Positions 8,952-20,215 of a stretch of DNA of 64,000 nt are shown piece after piece. Where the stretch lies: assembly GCA_905221605.1 (NCBI GenBank), contig CAJNDS010002801.1, positions 434,001 through 498,000 on the forward strand, in the 5' to 3' direction. Under the pieces are notes generated by a model. The model made no database searches, had not been told where the DNA came from, and worked only from the letters and a program-made list of their open reading frames with translations. A program made the position numbers and the translations under genes. The stretch is from Symbiodinium natans. Lineage: Eukaryota > Sar > Dinophyceae > Suessiales > Symbiodiniaceae. The first letter of the stretch is position 1, and each line of letters begins with the position of its first letter.

Positions 8952-10247
8952 ATGAGACGTGTCGAAGATCCCTTGTGGGACGCGGGCATGGGCTTTGGAC
9001 CGGTGCGCAACCGGCGAACTCAATTAACTTTGCCGTGGGAAGAGCAAGCTTTTCGGGAAATGTCCCAGACAGTGCCAGACGCATTGAGGCAAATGCAAGA
9101 TGAGCTGCTAGCCTTACCGAGCCCTGTGCCTCTGCCCAAAGTCGAAACAGCTCCTCAGCCAGGACAGACGCTCGTGCAGACTTTTCGACCAAGGCTACGG
9201 GCTACAGCGGCGTGGACTACCGTCGACGCCCGGGCAGAGCGTCAGGCTGCTTTGGCGAAATGGTCTCAGATTTTGCGGGCAGTGCCGAGCTTGTTTGATG
9301 CCACCAGTCTGTCTGAAATACACAACGAGCAAGAGCAGATTGAGCTAGGCATGTTAGACCTGTTCTTCAGTCGCAAGTCCACCAATACGTTGAATAACAG
9401 GGCCAGTGTCCTTCGCCGTTTTGCGGCCTGGATGTTGAAACATTTCCCTTCCGAGCCAGTGTCGGAGAGTATTCTTTTTCTATTTAGCAAGGACATGGCT
9501 TCCAAGCAGTCAGACACAGGAGTGCCAGATCAATTAGTTCAGGCCATCAACTTCACCAAAGGCACCATCAAGTTGCACCTGCCCGCTGAGGAACTCATAT
9601 CTGCAAGGGTTTCAGGCTTAGCTCACCAGTGCCTGAGACGGAAGAAGCCTACGGTGCAGAAACCGCCGTTAACGGCAGACCAGGTCCGGTGGCTTGAAAC
9701 AATGGCGTCCTCCGCCGACGACCTCTACGATAGATTTGTAGCGTCTACAGTCTTACTCATGATCTATGGCAGGGCACGATACAGCGACCTTAAGAGAGCC
9801 ACAGCAATTCTTGTAGACATCCCGGCAGACCAGACGAAGGGGTACATAGAGTTGGAAGTCCAGGACCCCAAACAGGCTCGGGCAACGAACAGACGCAGGA
9901 TGATGCTGCCCCTAGTCGCTCCAGCCCTGGGCATTGGTGAGTCACCTTGGGCAGCGCAGTGGCTGCACAACCGTCGTCGTCTTGGTTTGGCGTGCAATGG
10001 GCCATTGTTCGGACAGCCTCTTCTACCAGAGCTCCTGGCCGATGGCAGTCTCAGCAGCGGCATGCTGTCAACCTCCGCTCTGAGCAAATGGACGAGGGCT
10101 CTGTTGGCCAGACAGCCAGACGCAGACATGGACAAAGTTATAAAAATCAGCAGCCACAGCTTGAAGGCCACAGGCCTTTCTTGGGCTGCCAAGAGCAACA
10201 TGCCCATCCAGGACAGGACGCTGCTTGGGCTGGGTGGAAAGGTTTAG
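8952..10247 (+). pseudogene. tyrosine recombinase of element A, truncated before the catalytic tyrosine
   Basis: 431 residues from the ATG at 8952. A core-binding region (about 125-200: LNNRASVLRRFAAWMLKHF) precedes the catalytic region, with YGRARYSDLK (first catalytic Arg, box I) and SSHSLKATGLSWAA (His-x-x-Lys, box II). After LLGLGGKV the ORF stops at 10247. The family normally continues with a GH/W motif and the nucleophilic Tyr about 30 residues further on; none is found here, because the sequence changes at 10245 into a dispersed repeat also seen at 31813. In DIRS-like elements this enzyme integrates the circular cDNA, so this copy should not integrate by itself. Confidence 0.8.
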
Positions 10248-10300
10248 GCCTGGGGCCCGTCAGCTCCATACCAAACAGTCCCCAAACCCCAGAGGTCGCT
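10245..10300 (+). repeat. 56-bp dispersed repeat at the truncation point of element A (copy 1)
   Basis: TAGGCCTGGGGCCCGTCAGC through AGAGGTCGCT is repeated at 31813-31868 with 4 differences. It begins at the place where the recombinase ORF loses homology. Confidence 0.85.
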
Positions 10301-11482
10301 GCCTGCGTTGGTCACTCGCGATCTGCTTATGGAGACATTGGCAACTATGCATATGCCAGAGTGCGTGGGCATATGTTTCCGAACATGTCGGAGTTCTCTT
10401 TGACTATTCCAGTTTGCACGGGGACAGGCCTCCCCAGGAAACGTGCCTGCTCGCTCGCTCATGGATCATCACGAGGATAGCTTGGGGAGCCATTTCTCAT
10501 TTTCCTGTTTTTCTCATTTTCGTGCTGTGTCATTCCCAGTGTCGGGCGCAGCAAGGGCAGGACCCGTGCCCTTACGCATCATCTTCATGGTGTTTTGCAG
10601 GTGTGCCATTCCTGGTGTCTGGCGTGCCTTGGGAGAAACTACCATTCATCTTCATTCATGAGTCGGTGGGGTGTTCGTAGCATCAGTTCATGCCAAGCCA
10701 AAGTGTGTTGGGGAGGCTTCGCGCCCTGGGCCTCGCGTGATGAAGTGATAAGCTCGAAAAGGCAGCAGGAGAACAACGCCAAGCGCGTGAGGTTGGGATG
10801 TCAACATGCAGGCCGCCCGTGCCCCAAAACCCACGACTTCAATTGATGCTGAGGTTGCAGACGAACTGAGTGCTGTATGGATTCAGGGCTTTTATTTTGC
10901 GGCTTACAGTGCCTGTAGAGTTAAGGGTTTAGGGCCCGAGGGCATTGGCGATCAGGAGGACTTGCCTCAACAATTCTACCACGCAAGATGCTCGATCGAC
11001 GCCATAAGTTGACGATTGTGGGGTTCAGGCTGCTTGGTCTTCAAGAAACAGTATCGCTGCTCAAAATCGCGCGACCGCCGAACACACTACGGCGACTGAC
11101 GTTCCTTGGCAGAATTTCTTGAGGTAGAGATGAGGTTCTCATCTTCATAGATTCCCTTACACAATCCGCTACGTTGCTCAGGACCCTTCAGTTGCATATC
11201 ACATGTGGCCTCGCCATGTCTGAGGTTTGTGGCTGCTGCTTCTGCGTTTCCCGGCCATTTATTTGGCGGGAAAGGCGGCCGTAGGATGTTCCAGAGCAAC
11301 AGCCACAAAGGGGCAGTTTGCCGAAGCGTTTTTGGTGCAGTTCTGGTATGCGCAGTGAGCTGGCTTGAGGCTTCAGCTCCTCCGTTTCCTTCCCAGAGAC
11401 TTCAGTCGGACAAATGCAACGCCGGCCCATGTGCGTTAGCCTCAGGGTACTAGTTTTTTTGATTTTCTATGATTCGAGGGGC
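10301..11482 (+). other. unassigned stretch
   Basis: No convincing gene. Short overlapping ORFs on both strands lack recognisable domains. It contains two related sub-segments near 10523-10545 and 10600-10620 (CATTCC-type words followed by GTGTC) and could be degraded 3' sequence of element A or plain intron. Confidence 0.4.
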
Positions 11483-11910
11483 GCCGTGTTTTTTTTTTTT
11501 GCTTAGCCCTGGCTGCAAGGGTTTCCACAGCCACGGTTAATGCCTCTCATTTGTGCAAGAGACAGACCGCCAGACGGTCAGACGGTCGGACGGTCGGACG
11601 GTCTGACGATCGGACGGTCGGACGGTCGGACGGTCAGACGGTCGGACGGTTAGACGGTCGGCTGGTCAGACGGTCCGCGCGGTCAGACGTTCGACGGTGA
11701 GACGGTCGGACGGTCAGACGGTCGCGCGGTCAGACGCTCGGACGGTCAGATGCTTTGATGGTCAGACGGGCGAACGGTCAGACGGTCGAACAGTCAGCTG
11801 CTTAGACGGGTCAGATGGTCGCGCGGTCAAAGCGTTTGAGACGTTTTTGAAACCCATCATGCAGGGGGGGGGGGGGCTGCGCCCCCCCCAATCCTACCGC
11901 TGTTTAATCC
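11483..11910 (+). repeat. composite repeat cassette, copy 1, with 8-bp GACGGTC(A/G) array
   Basis: Order: GTGTTTTTT...GCTTAGCCCTGGCTGCAAGG, CCACAGCCACGG, GACAGACCG, then about 30 degenerate copies of GACGGTCG/GACGGTCA (11572-11829), then TTTTTGAAACCCATCATGCA, a G13 run and CTGCGCCCCCCCC. The same modules in the same order recur at 32023-32390. The 8-bp unit cannot keep a reading frame, so ORFs through it are artefacts. Confidence 0.9.
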
Positions 11911-11919
11911 GCGCAAGCT

Positions 11920-13000
11920 TGTTTCAAAGCACATGAGCCGCTTTGACACCCTCCCCTTTTAAAGCTGTGCAAGCTTGTTTCAAAGCATGCGAATCGTTTT
12001 GAAACCCAACGCGCGAGCATTGAGTTTCCCCCTGTTTTGCCCGTTTTTCCACCCTGGTTTGAAAGCCGGGCAAGCTTGTTTCAAAGCATATGAATGGTCT
12101 CAAAGCATACGAACGATTGAAACTCATGATGCGAGCATTGTGTTTGCAAATGGGGAAAGCCGTCTTTATAAGCCATGCAAGCTTGCTTCAAAGCATGTCT
12201 TGTTGAAACCCAGCACGCGAGGATTGAGTTTGTAAATAGGGGCACTGTGCCCCTCCCGCAACCCCCCCACGTTTTAAAGCCGCTCAAGCTTGCGAGCAAC
12301 ATGTATAACAATTCCTACGAAAATAGTGTGAGTCCTATGAGAAAAATGGAGGTTTGCAAAGGAAGAACCAAGAAACTGCGCCACTTCCTATGAAAATCTA
12401 GAGGGAATGGAGATTTTCCGAGGGAAGCCAAGAAACCCGACCAAAAAAAGGCTCAAAACAGAAAAGAAGAACTCCCAACAGTTGTTCCACCGTTAAATAG
12501 CCTTTTTTGAGTCGTGCAACGCCTAAGCAGCGGTTGGCTTAGTGGTTCTCGGTAGATTTTTTCACAAAGCATATGAATCATTTGAAACCCATCATCAAAC
12601 CGCCCCCCCCCCCCGCTTTTTGAAGCCACTGGCCTCCCTCAACCTGCCTGCCGCTTGAAGCCGTGCAAGCTTTCTTCACAAGGCATATGAGTCTTTTTGA
12701 AACCCATCATGTGAGCATTGTATTTGCAATTGGGGGGGTCACCCCCCAGCCCCTCGGCTTTTGAAAATACAGTGCAGCCAGAAGTTTTCCATGGGGGGGG
12801 GGCTATACCCCCCCAGTGCCGCCCGCCCCGCAATTTTGTTTAAAACCGTGCAAGAGCCGCGCAAGCTTGCTTCAGAGTCCCAACCCCCCCCACTTGGTTT
12901 AGCTGTGCAAACTTGCCTCACAAAGCACACGGGTCTTTTAGAAGCCCATCATGAGAGCATGGTGTTCGCAAATGGGGGGGCTGCGGCCCCCCCCGCCCGC
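11920..13000 (+). repeat. degenerate CAAGCTTG...CAAAGCATATGAATC repeat family
   Basis: About nine diverged copies of a unit around 100-130 bp: GCAAGCTTG-TTCAAAGCAT, GAAACCCATCATGCGAGCAT, GTGTTTGCAAATGG, then a G-run/C-run hairpin such as GGGGGGCTGCGGCCCCCCC (12972-12990). Further copies occur at 32262-32390 and 34190-34500. No gene seen inside. Confidence 0.85.
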
Positions 13001-13037
13001 TCGCATCAGGCATGGACGGTCGTCACGGAGGGCCCGA

Positions 13038-13272
13038 GTCACAAACTCCCACAGCCACGGCTACGCAAAAAAAAGCGCTCCTGCAAAGGCCGGCGGTGTT
13101 TATTTTCTGCTTAGCCCTGGCTGCAAGGGAGCCCCACAGCCGCGGCTAGGCAAAAAAAAACGCTCCTGCCAAGGCTGGCGGTGTTTTTTTTTGCTTAGCC
13201 CTGGCCGAGAGAGACAGCCACGGCTAAGCAAAAAGTACTACGAAAAGTTGCACAGCCACGGCTAAACAAAAA
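13038..13272 (+). repeat. cluster of inverted-repeat hairpins (CAGCCACGGCTAAGC family)
   Basis: CAGCCACGGCTAAGCAAAAA and its near-complement TTTTTTGCTTAGCCCTGGCTG alternate at least five times, separated by CGCTCCTGC...GGCGGTGTTT. Adjacent members can fold into long hairpins. The half unit at 11501 belongs to the same family. Confidence 0.85.
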
Positions 13273-13821
13273 AAGGCTTCCGCCTGATTCGAGGTACTCT
13301 TGAAGTTCAGAAGTTATGATTGTCGTCGATTTCATACAAAATTTATGATTTGTTTTATGAAAAATATAATATATGTTTTCTGTGGACTTTTCAAATTGCA
13401 TGAGTGTTGTAGAATTTTATGATTTCGTCAATTTTGTCTCATTTTCCTTGGAGACACAAACGCACAAAACCCACCAAAACTATAAAACTTTCATAAAGAG
13501 TCGATAAAATTTTCCAAAAAGAAACGAAAAGCATTCTTTTTGCACATTCTTGACCCCTGGCCCTCAGCCCTAAACCCTAAGCCCTTCAACCCTAAACCCC
13601 TAAGCACAAGAGTCATGAAAGTGCAGTCGCAGCCGGATAGCACACTTGAGTCCTTGTGCCTGGAGCTGCTTAGAAGGTTCGCCCGAAAGTTGGGGGTTTA
13701 GGGTTCTTAGGGCAGGGGTGCAACCTTTGGGCGTGAGGGGACATGAGCCACCAGCCTTGGCCAGCTTAGCTTGCGTTTTTGCTTCGTTTAATGACGACCC
13801 GAAGCCGATTTAGGGAATATA
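13273..13821 (+). other. AT-rich gene-free stretch
   Basis: 13300-13550 is AT-rich with many A/T runs and no ORF of note. Telomere-like words (CCCTAAACCCTAAGCCC) resume at about 13565. Lies in the long intron of the reductase-like gene. Confidence 0.5.
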
Positions 13822-13917
13822 GTCCCGAGCCCTAAACCCTAAACCTTAAACCCTAAACCTTACAACCCTAAACCCTAAACCCTGAGCCCTACACCCTAAA
13901 CCCTCAACCCTGCTGCA
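13822..13917 (+). repeat. telomere-like CCCTAAA block before an exon
   Basis: About twelve CCCTAAA-type units with CCCTGAG and CCCTACA variants, ending a few bases before the exon at 13923. Confidence 0.9.
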
Positions 13918-13922
13918 CGAGG

Positions 13923-14467
13923 TCCCGAATTCCGACAGATACCTGGCACAGCGCTATCCGGAGGAGCTGCCCGATGCGTTTAGGGTTTAGGGTTTAGGGT
14001 TTAGGGTTTAGGGTTTAGGGTTTAGGGTTTAGGGTTGAAGCACTAAAGGCCCGTAAATCCCGTATAAGACCTCAAGTTTCGATGGACTCATCTAAACTCT
14101 TTAGCCTAGACCCTAAGCCCTAAACCTGACGGAGTTGAAGTAAATTGGCTCCTGGTCCAGAATCCAAAGCGGACCCAAAAGGCCCATGGGCCACGAAAAG
14201 TCCCGAAAGGCTTGGAGGCTTCAGAAGGGCGCCGCACGGCAACTTTTGGGGGGGCTCCAGGACGTTGGACGAGATTGGCATTGGGGGCTGGGAAACCTGG
14301 CAATGTACAAAGCTCGGCACCCTGAAACCTGTTGGGCCCTCAGCCCTTAGACCAAACCCTGTGGCGCTGACCTCGAAAGGAGTTCCCGGCTTACGCAGCC
14401 AAGACTGCTACGCTGATACCTGGCCTACACTCTGAGCTGGCCAGCAAGCATCTGGGCAGAGAGGTTT
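13923..14467 (+). CDS. 3' exons of the reductase-like gene, with stop codon
   Basis: Exon 13923-13976 (acceptor ACGAG) reads VPNSDRYLAQRYPEELPD in phase 0, matching the phase-0 end of the exon at 1919. Its donor is GCGTTTAGGG, so the telomere-like array forms the intron start. The last exon (from 14380 or 14383, acceptor AAAG or GGAG) reads FPAYAAKTATLIPG and ends GREV-TAA at 14465-14467. In the DUF1295/steroid-reductase superfamily the C-terminus typically reads like ...YLAERYP..F..Y..RT..LIP, which fits. The gene therefore spans more than 14.4 kb with introns rich in telomere-like repeats, one of which holds element A. Confidence 0.65.
13978..14035 (+). repeat. perfect (TTTAGGG)8 array at an intron donor
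   Basis: Eight uninterrupted TTTAGGG units start directly at the 3' end of the exon ending near 13976. Confidence 0.95.
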
Positions 14468-17432
14468 AAATCTAGGGCCAAGGTTTAGGGTTTAGGGTTT
14501 AGGGTTCAGGGTTAGGGTTTAGGGTTTAGGGTTTAGTGTTAGGGGGTTTAGCGTTGAGGAGGTCATGCCCTGCAAGGCATTAGTGCGTTGGAGTATCAAC
14601 GTCGGAGGAGGTTTCGGTCTGTACCATTTCGGCCAGAAAGGCTCCTATGTTTTCCCGCAGCCATGCTCGTGTTTTCTTGGATGAGATGCTTTCTCTTGGG
14701 TTCTTTGGGGGATGCGCGTGAGGCAGCTTCTGATATCTACAAGAGCACCAGCACATTCGATTAGTTCAGTTGAGAAGGCTTGACCCTATGGATGATTGTG
14801 CATATTGAAGGAAAGTGGTGGGCATTGCAGTGCTTGATAGAGGGTTGTTTGGCTCGGGCACAAGCAAGATGGTTTCGGGCCGCAATAGCTTGCGGAGAAG
14901 GCAGGAGTTTCATCACCATGATGTAGCAGTGTCGCCCTAAATTCTGTTGAGCATCGAATGCCCAGCTAAGGATCCTTGCATGGGCTTGCTTGGTGGTCTG
15001 CGTGTACTTGTGGTGCAACACCTGCTCGGCTCCATGTGGCCTGTAGCCGGAGGATACCGCAGGACGATGGGGTGACCGGTTCTCGTCGGAGAGACCCTCC
15101 CCAACTGTCTGTTGTCGGGTTCTTCTCGCCTTCGAGCTGCTGAGACGTTGTCGAGAAGTGGCGCGCTGGATCGATTGGCCAGATGGGGACCCTAAACCCT
15201 CTGGTTTGCCAAGTGTTTGCCATCTCGCAATACCCTATCAGTTCGCGAGGCTTAACGCAAAAAAGAGGCGTGCGGTGTGTACATGGTTTCACATGCTCGG
15301 TACGCAATTGCTGAGTGCATTGTTCCTTTGCCGTCGAGCGTGGCACTGCCATCAGGAGGTATCTTTTGAGAGTATATGTGAGTGGCGCTCACTCGAACCC
15401 TCTGCAGGGCAAGCCAGTGCAGTCGCACCCGATCCTCACGGAGATGGAGTTTGAATTCACTGACCAGTCGGCGCTGGGGGCCAAGGAGCTCGGCCAGCCA
15501 CGAGCCACAAGCCACGACCCACAAGCATACCATCTGCACTGCGGTCCTTCTTAGCCCGACGCCATCACTTTTTCCAGGACTGTTGTTGTTTGGGTCCGAG
15601 CCATCTAACTAGCAGGCGCTGTCTCGTTACCTTTCTGTGGCCATGTGCCTTCCCATGCCTTCCCACACCCTCTCTTGACCTAAGGTTTGAGAAGGAGCTG
15701 CTGATCGAGCCGCGGAATGGCCAGTCTCACTAGCATCCGTGCACAAACCTGGCTTTGCGCAATCAGCATCATGTGTGACCTTGTGAGGACATGTTGAGGA
15801 CCTTGATGCAAAGAGTATGCATGATGAGGGTGCATGATAAGGGTTTTTGGTTTAGGGCCTAACAAGTGAGCAGTTCAGTAGCAGTTCGAGCATCGACTCT
15901 CGAGCCCTCCGCGACGTCAAGCGGCCCGTGGGAAAGTCATGTCTGGACTGTATTGACAGTCATAGATTACGTAGTATGCTCGCTTTCATCTGTCTTGATT
16001 CTGGTTATTCTGGTGAAGACGAATTCCACAACTGCTACTACAGCTGTCATCATTCGTTACAACTTGTTCACTTGTGAATGTTTGCTATCTCATTTGTCAA
16101 AATTTTCTTGGTAATGTTATTCGTACTCATGGTCGCTTCCAGGGTTCGACTACGCTGGTCTGAGAGCACCACTCCGGGTGGTGCCTCTCACGTTCACGGC
16201 CGCCTGCGTGCGCGCGTCGTAGCCTTTTCGGGCGCGGCATCTTTGTGGTCAATGCTACCACCTTGTCTGTGACGGGGGCGTTGAAGAGTCCAGCCTTTCG
16301 GGTTTAGGGTTTGAAAAGGTTCATGTGCAGCTTGAATAGACCACTCCCTGAACCGTTGAGAGGTAAAGCTGAAACGCATACCAGGTAAGGCTGGAACGCC
16401 TACCAGGTAGCCAGAGGTTCTCAACTTTTTCATTGTCGCTTCTAGATATAAGGCTTGGTATGATCGTTCTTCTTTGGATCATGTTCCGTTTTTTACTGTG
16501 CAATTGCATTTTGTATTATCAAGGGTCTAAATTCGATTGCTTTTGTCACTGCTTTTGTTGCTGTTACTTAAGTCGCCTTCTGTTTGCGGTGGCTATCGCA
16601 AGCTCATCCAAGCACGTTCTCAAGCCGCGGGCTTCGTGTCTTTTGGCCCAAGGGAAGGGTTTAGGGCCTTTAGGCTTTGGGCTTCTTATGTTTCTGGGTC
16701 GAGGCTTTGCTGATGAGATCTGAAGCTTTCTGAACCCCTGTCATCGGACCAATTATCGATCAGTGCCGCCCCGCTTGCTGCTCAACATGAGCGTGCACAA
16801 CTGCCTGGCTTTTCTTCAAGGGAAACAGTGGAGATCCGCCAGCCATGCACTAACCCCGAATCTAAAGCGTCATATCTCCGAGCCTTCATTCCCTGCGGCC
16901 CCTTCAGCCCTAAACCCAAGCCCTAAGCCTAAAACCCCATTTCGGGTTTGGGCCGAAGTGTAGTCGCAGTTGAAGTTGAGCTGGAAAGGAGGGGCCAGAG
17001 TGCCCGTCACGGTCGGGCCGCGGAATTTTCAGAAGCCCGCAAGGGCCTTACATGGTTTAGGGTTCAGGGGACGGGGCGGGGTCAGGGCTTTGTTTGCGGT
17101 TTCCTTGTGGAAGCTTGGGCCATATAATTGATAAGGTGCCTGTTGGCTGTACCTATAACGATAACTTTGACTATAACAACAAACATGAATGAACCTTCGA
17201 GTTTGATTATGTACCTAAAGCTTCAGAAACTCATGTAAAACCTTAAGTGCGCAACAAACACACAAAATGTTGCGTCGAGTTGCGCAGTGATGTCGGGTTT
17301 ATGGCATTACGGATTCACGGGGAGCAATTCGGGCTTCCCCTTCACACTGAGCGTCACACGTCACAGCTCCATAGGTACAAGCGGTTTGATCTAACATGTT
17401 GGTTTCTCTTGGGCCTAGTGGAGCCTTCCAAA
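14468..17432 (+). other. intergenic stretch, no confident gene
   Basis: Telomere-like TTTAGGG block at 14484-14538 just after the reductase stop codon. A minus-strand open frame at 14966-15352 and a hydrophobic plus-strand frame at 15866-16114 have no domain or clear splice evidence. TTTAGGG words at 16301, 16657 and 17053 suggest intronic sequence continues. Confidence 0.4.
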
Positions 17433-17745
17433 CAGGCCCGTAATTGTAAACGCTTGCGCGCGCCGCCTCGGCAGCCGGGCCGGCCCCGGACAGGAAAGGA
17501 GATGCAAAGAAGGGGAGGTCCGGGGGTCGTAGGGAGTTTAACGGGGTTAAGGGTGTTTGAGGTCCAGATGAGGGGGGGGGTTGGGGGGGAGGGGGGTGGG
17601 AGGGGGGGGGGTTGGGGTTGGGGAGGGGGGTGGGGGCGGGGGGGGGTTGCAAGGTTTTGCATGGGAGGAAGGGTGGGTTAAGTGGAAGGAGGCCCGATCC
17701 GGGTCTGCTTGCTCCAGACGCTTCTCGGCAGGAAGCCGAGGCGAA
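17433..17745 (+). repeat. dispersed repeat, copy 2, with G-rich insert
   Basis: Shares ordered blocks with 1322-1541. Between them, 17569-17648 is almost pure G with single T or A interruptions, a strong G-quadruplex candidate. Confidence 0.85.
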
Positions 17746-17761
17746 TTTAGATCAATGGTCC

Positions 17762-17841
17762 AGTTGCCCCGAAGCCCTCACCGTCGAAAACGACGCGAGC
17801 TCCGAGGCGACCGATGCACCCGAGCGGGAGAGATCCCCCAG
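17762..17841 (+). CDS. candidate acidic exon
   Basis: After acceptor GGTCCAG the frame reads CPEALTVENDASSEATDAPE and ends RERSPR before GTTCTGGG. Composition is that of a disordered protein segment. No family recognised; neighbouring exons of the same gene were not identified. Confidence 0.35.
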
Positions 17842-17879
17842 GTTCTGGGGCGAGTTCAGATTAGATGAAGTTTCCGGCA

Positions 17880-19392
17880 GGTTTGTTTGAGGGGTTGCAC
17901 CTAAAGAGCCCTGAGCCCTAAACCCTAACCAGCCCCAAGACAAGTCAAACGCTTGAATTCAGTATTGTGAAAGTTCCGAGGAACCTGCAAGGAAACAGGG
18001 TGTGGCGTTGGGGTTTAGGGTTGTGAAGTCCTGCGAAATTTCCTTCCCGGTAGGCCGGAGCAGGAATGGTCCGAGCACAGATCGGAGAGGCAGGCGATGG
18101 TGATTGCGGAAGTCATAACAGCCGTGGGCTGTGATTTTGCTGTGATGCACTGGGTGAAATGTAGTTCACAGCCAATGGGCGTTCTAGTAGTCGCCGTGGG
18201 AAAGTCGTTGTTTGTCTGATCGGAAGCATGTTTTGTGAATAGTGCGGTCATGAGCAGATCACAGATAGAAACTGTACACGGACAAAAGGCCCTTCCAGAA
18301 TGACTCCCCAGTGCTGCGGTCAGACGCTTGCTGTGCACAAGTGCCAGTCGCCAAGGTCATATAATTCTTAGAAGACATAGGGGGGTGGTCCGAAGATAAG
18401 GGTACCCTGTTGGGGGGGGGGGGGGGGCTCCCATAATCAGATTGTACTATCTGGGGATAGATTAAGGGTACGCCTATTGGGGGAAATGCCCACAACAGTT
18501 TAAATGCAAGTCCAGGCAGAAGAGCGAGTGGCGGCAGGGCAGGTCGGCTTCCCCACAGATGCGTGATTCCAAGTGTGGGGTTTAGAGATGTTTAGAGTGC
18601 AATTATGGTTTACCTTTACATACAGACATATATATATATATATGTATATAGAGTATATAATCATGAAAGACAGCATAGGCATATAGTATCTTGTAATGCA
18701 TACTTGAATGAATCTACATATATATGTATGTATGTATATATATATATGTATACACTGCAAGACAGGAGTAGCAAATTTGTTACCCGCATCCTCCGGCTCA
18801 TGCTATGCTGAGGGAGCGCGAGTGGTCGGAGCGGAGTTCGGAGAGGCCTCGGAATTCAGATGCAAAAACCAGGTCCGTCGGCTCGAGTCCAATTTCCTGC
18901 CGCTGTCGAGGCCCTTACGCGCATGGCCCGAGCCCAGCCCAGAAAGGCGCGGTGGTGAGAGGAATGCCGTCCCGAATCTAACCTTCACTCACATAGACTG
19001 GCCTATTCTCTGACAGTTCTCAGGCATCTTCATAGTCGGGCTAAAGCCCCCCAACTCGGTAAGCCCTAAGCCTTGAAGAGCAAAGAAAACATCCAGTAAC
19101 TCCAGCAGCCCTGTAGGCGCGAGTCTGACCGGTCTATGTCGCGCCCGCGACTCTACAAGGAGGGCCCAGGGTGGACTTTGTTGCGGCCATTTGGAGCGAT
19201 TTCCCACGCAGGGTTGAGCGTTTAAAGGGTCGGACCTATCTTACGACCCCTAAACCCTAAAAAATTTGCTTTGAGGGGCTAAGCGGGCCAGTCGCTGGCC
19301 AGCCTAGCCACTGTTCTTGCTTTCAAATGTAGGCGGCAAGCACCTCGTAGGATTCTGCGATCCAGATATTCCAGACCCCTGAGTCCCCAATA
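17880..19392 (+). other. mostly non-coding stretch with AT repeats
   Basis: Contains a G16 run (18411-18427), TATATA-rich clusters at 18626-18660 and 18716-18752, and a possible coding segment at 18806-18990 (EGARVVGAEFGEASEF) without clear splice sites. No gene is assigned. Confidence 0.4.
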
Positions 19393-19437
19393 GGGTTTAG
19401 GGTTTAGGGTTTAGGGTTTAGGGTTTAGGGATTAGGG
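19393..19437 (+). repeat. (TTTAGGG)5-6 array
   Basis: Follows a short exon candidate (19340-19387, GKHLVGFCDPDIPDP after acceptor TGTAG) and precedes another (from 19457 after TTTTCCAG), consistent with a telomere-like block filling a small intron. Confidence 0.85.
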
Positions 19438-20040
19438 TATGTTTTCCAGGACACGCCTGGTCTGCCTGCAGCGTGGCAGAAGCGCAGGCCTATCGATGTT
19501 TGCGCCAGATGCCTTGACTGCCAAAAACTCGGCACAACCCTACATCCCTACACCCTGTACGTCGACAAAGCTCTGAAGATCCGCAACCAAGATTGACAAC
19601 GCAGTAATAGACATAGTAGTAGTAGTCGTAGAAGTCGTAGTCGTAGTCATAGTAATAAGGATACTATTGGAAACGAATACAAACTCGAAATCCCCAAACC
19701 CTGAGCATTAAACTCCCCAAGAAAGCTGAGCCCCCTCTCTCCCCTCGCAGCAAGGTAGCTACAGTCTGAGCTTCAGCATCCGCTGGCCCTGGCTCCCAAA
19801 CTCCACACCCCGATGCTCCCAGACCCGACTTGATTCCGAGCACCCTCATCAAGCCCCTAAGCACGGAGCCCTGCGCCCTAAACCCAAAACCCTGCGCCAA
19901 CCTCAGGGCGGTAAGCCTCTCCCGGTCCCAGCCCGCGCTGGGCCTGCGGCGAGACTGGGAAACAGGCCAGCGCTGAAGGGGGGGGGGGGTTTAGGGTTCC
20001 GGGTTTAGGACCTGAGCCTGTTTCTGACCCTGGGGCTTAA

Positions 20041-20215
20041 TGCAGCTGGTCGCAGGCTCGCAGCACTCGCAGCACTCGCAGCCCTCGCAGCACTCGCAGC
20101 CCTCGCAGCCCTGGTGGCGCGAGCGCTCCGACAGCGGGTGGAGCTGGCAGAACCGAGGCTCCGAACCATTGCGCGGCCTTCATATGAGGGTTGTGGAAAG
20201 GGTGTCGGGTTCAGG
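20041..20215 (+). CDS. candidate exon with 9-bp tandem repeats (Ala-Ala-Leu)
   Basis: Six tandem copies of CTCGCAGCN. The frame reads AAGRRLAALAALAALAAL, then VARALRQRVELAEPRLRT, a plausible helix. Another frame reads Ser-Gln-His/Pro repeats, so the coding frame is not certain. Possible acceptor AATGCAG just upstream. Confidence 0.3.

Larger units (their letters stand above)
2213..10244 (+). mobile_element. DIRS-like tyrosine-recombinase retrotransposon (element A), 3'-truncated
   Basis: Gene order is a 71-bp repeat, ORF1 (2303), gag-like ORF (4157), methyltransferase-RT-RNase H (5524), a second 71-bp repeat, then tyrosine recombinase (8952). RT and RNase H joined to a tyrosine recombinase rather than a DDE integrase define the DIRS/Ngaro/PAT order. 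The element sits between exons ending at 1919 and starting at 13923 of the reductase-like gene, on the same strand, so it is an intronic insertion. Its right side stops inside the recombinase ORF, where a dispersed 56-bp repeat begins (10245). The true left end is uncertain; 2213 marks the first shared base of the 71-bp repeat. Confidence 0.85.

Noticed and set aside
11572-11829. Possible CRISPR-like array of short repeats
   Set aside because: The 8-bp GACGGTC units have no unique spacers; it is a minisatellite in eukaryotic DNA.
13978-14035. Chromosome end or telomere fusion point
   Set aside because: The array is short, lies at a splice donor between exons of one gene, and many similar arrays occur across the window.
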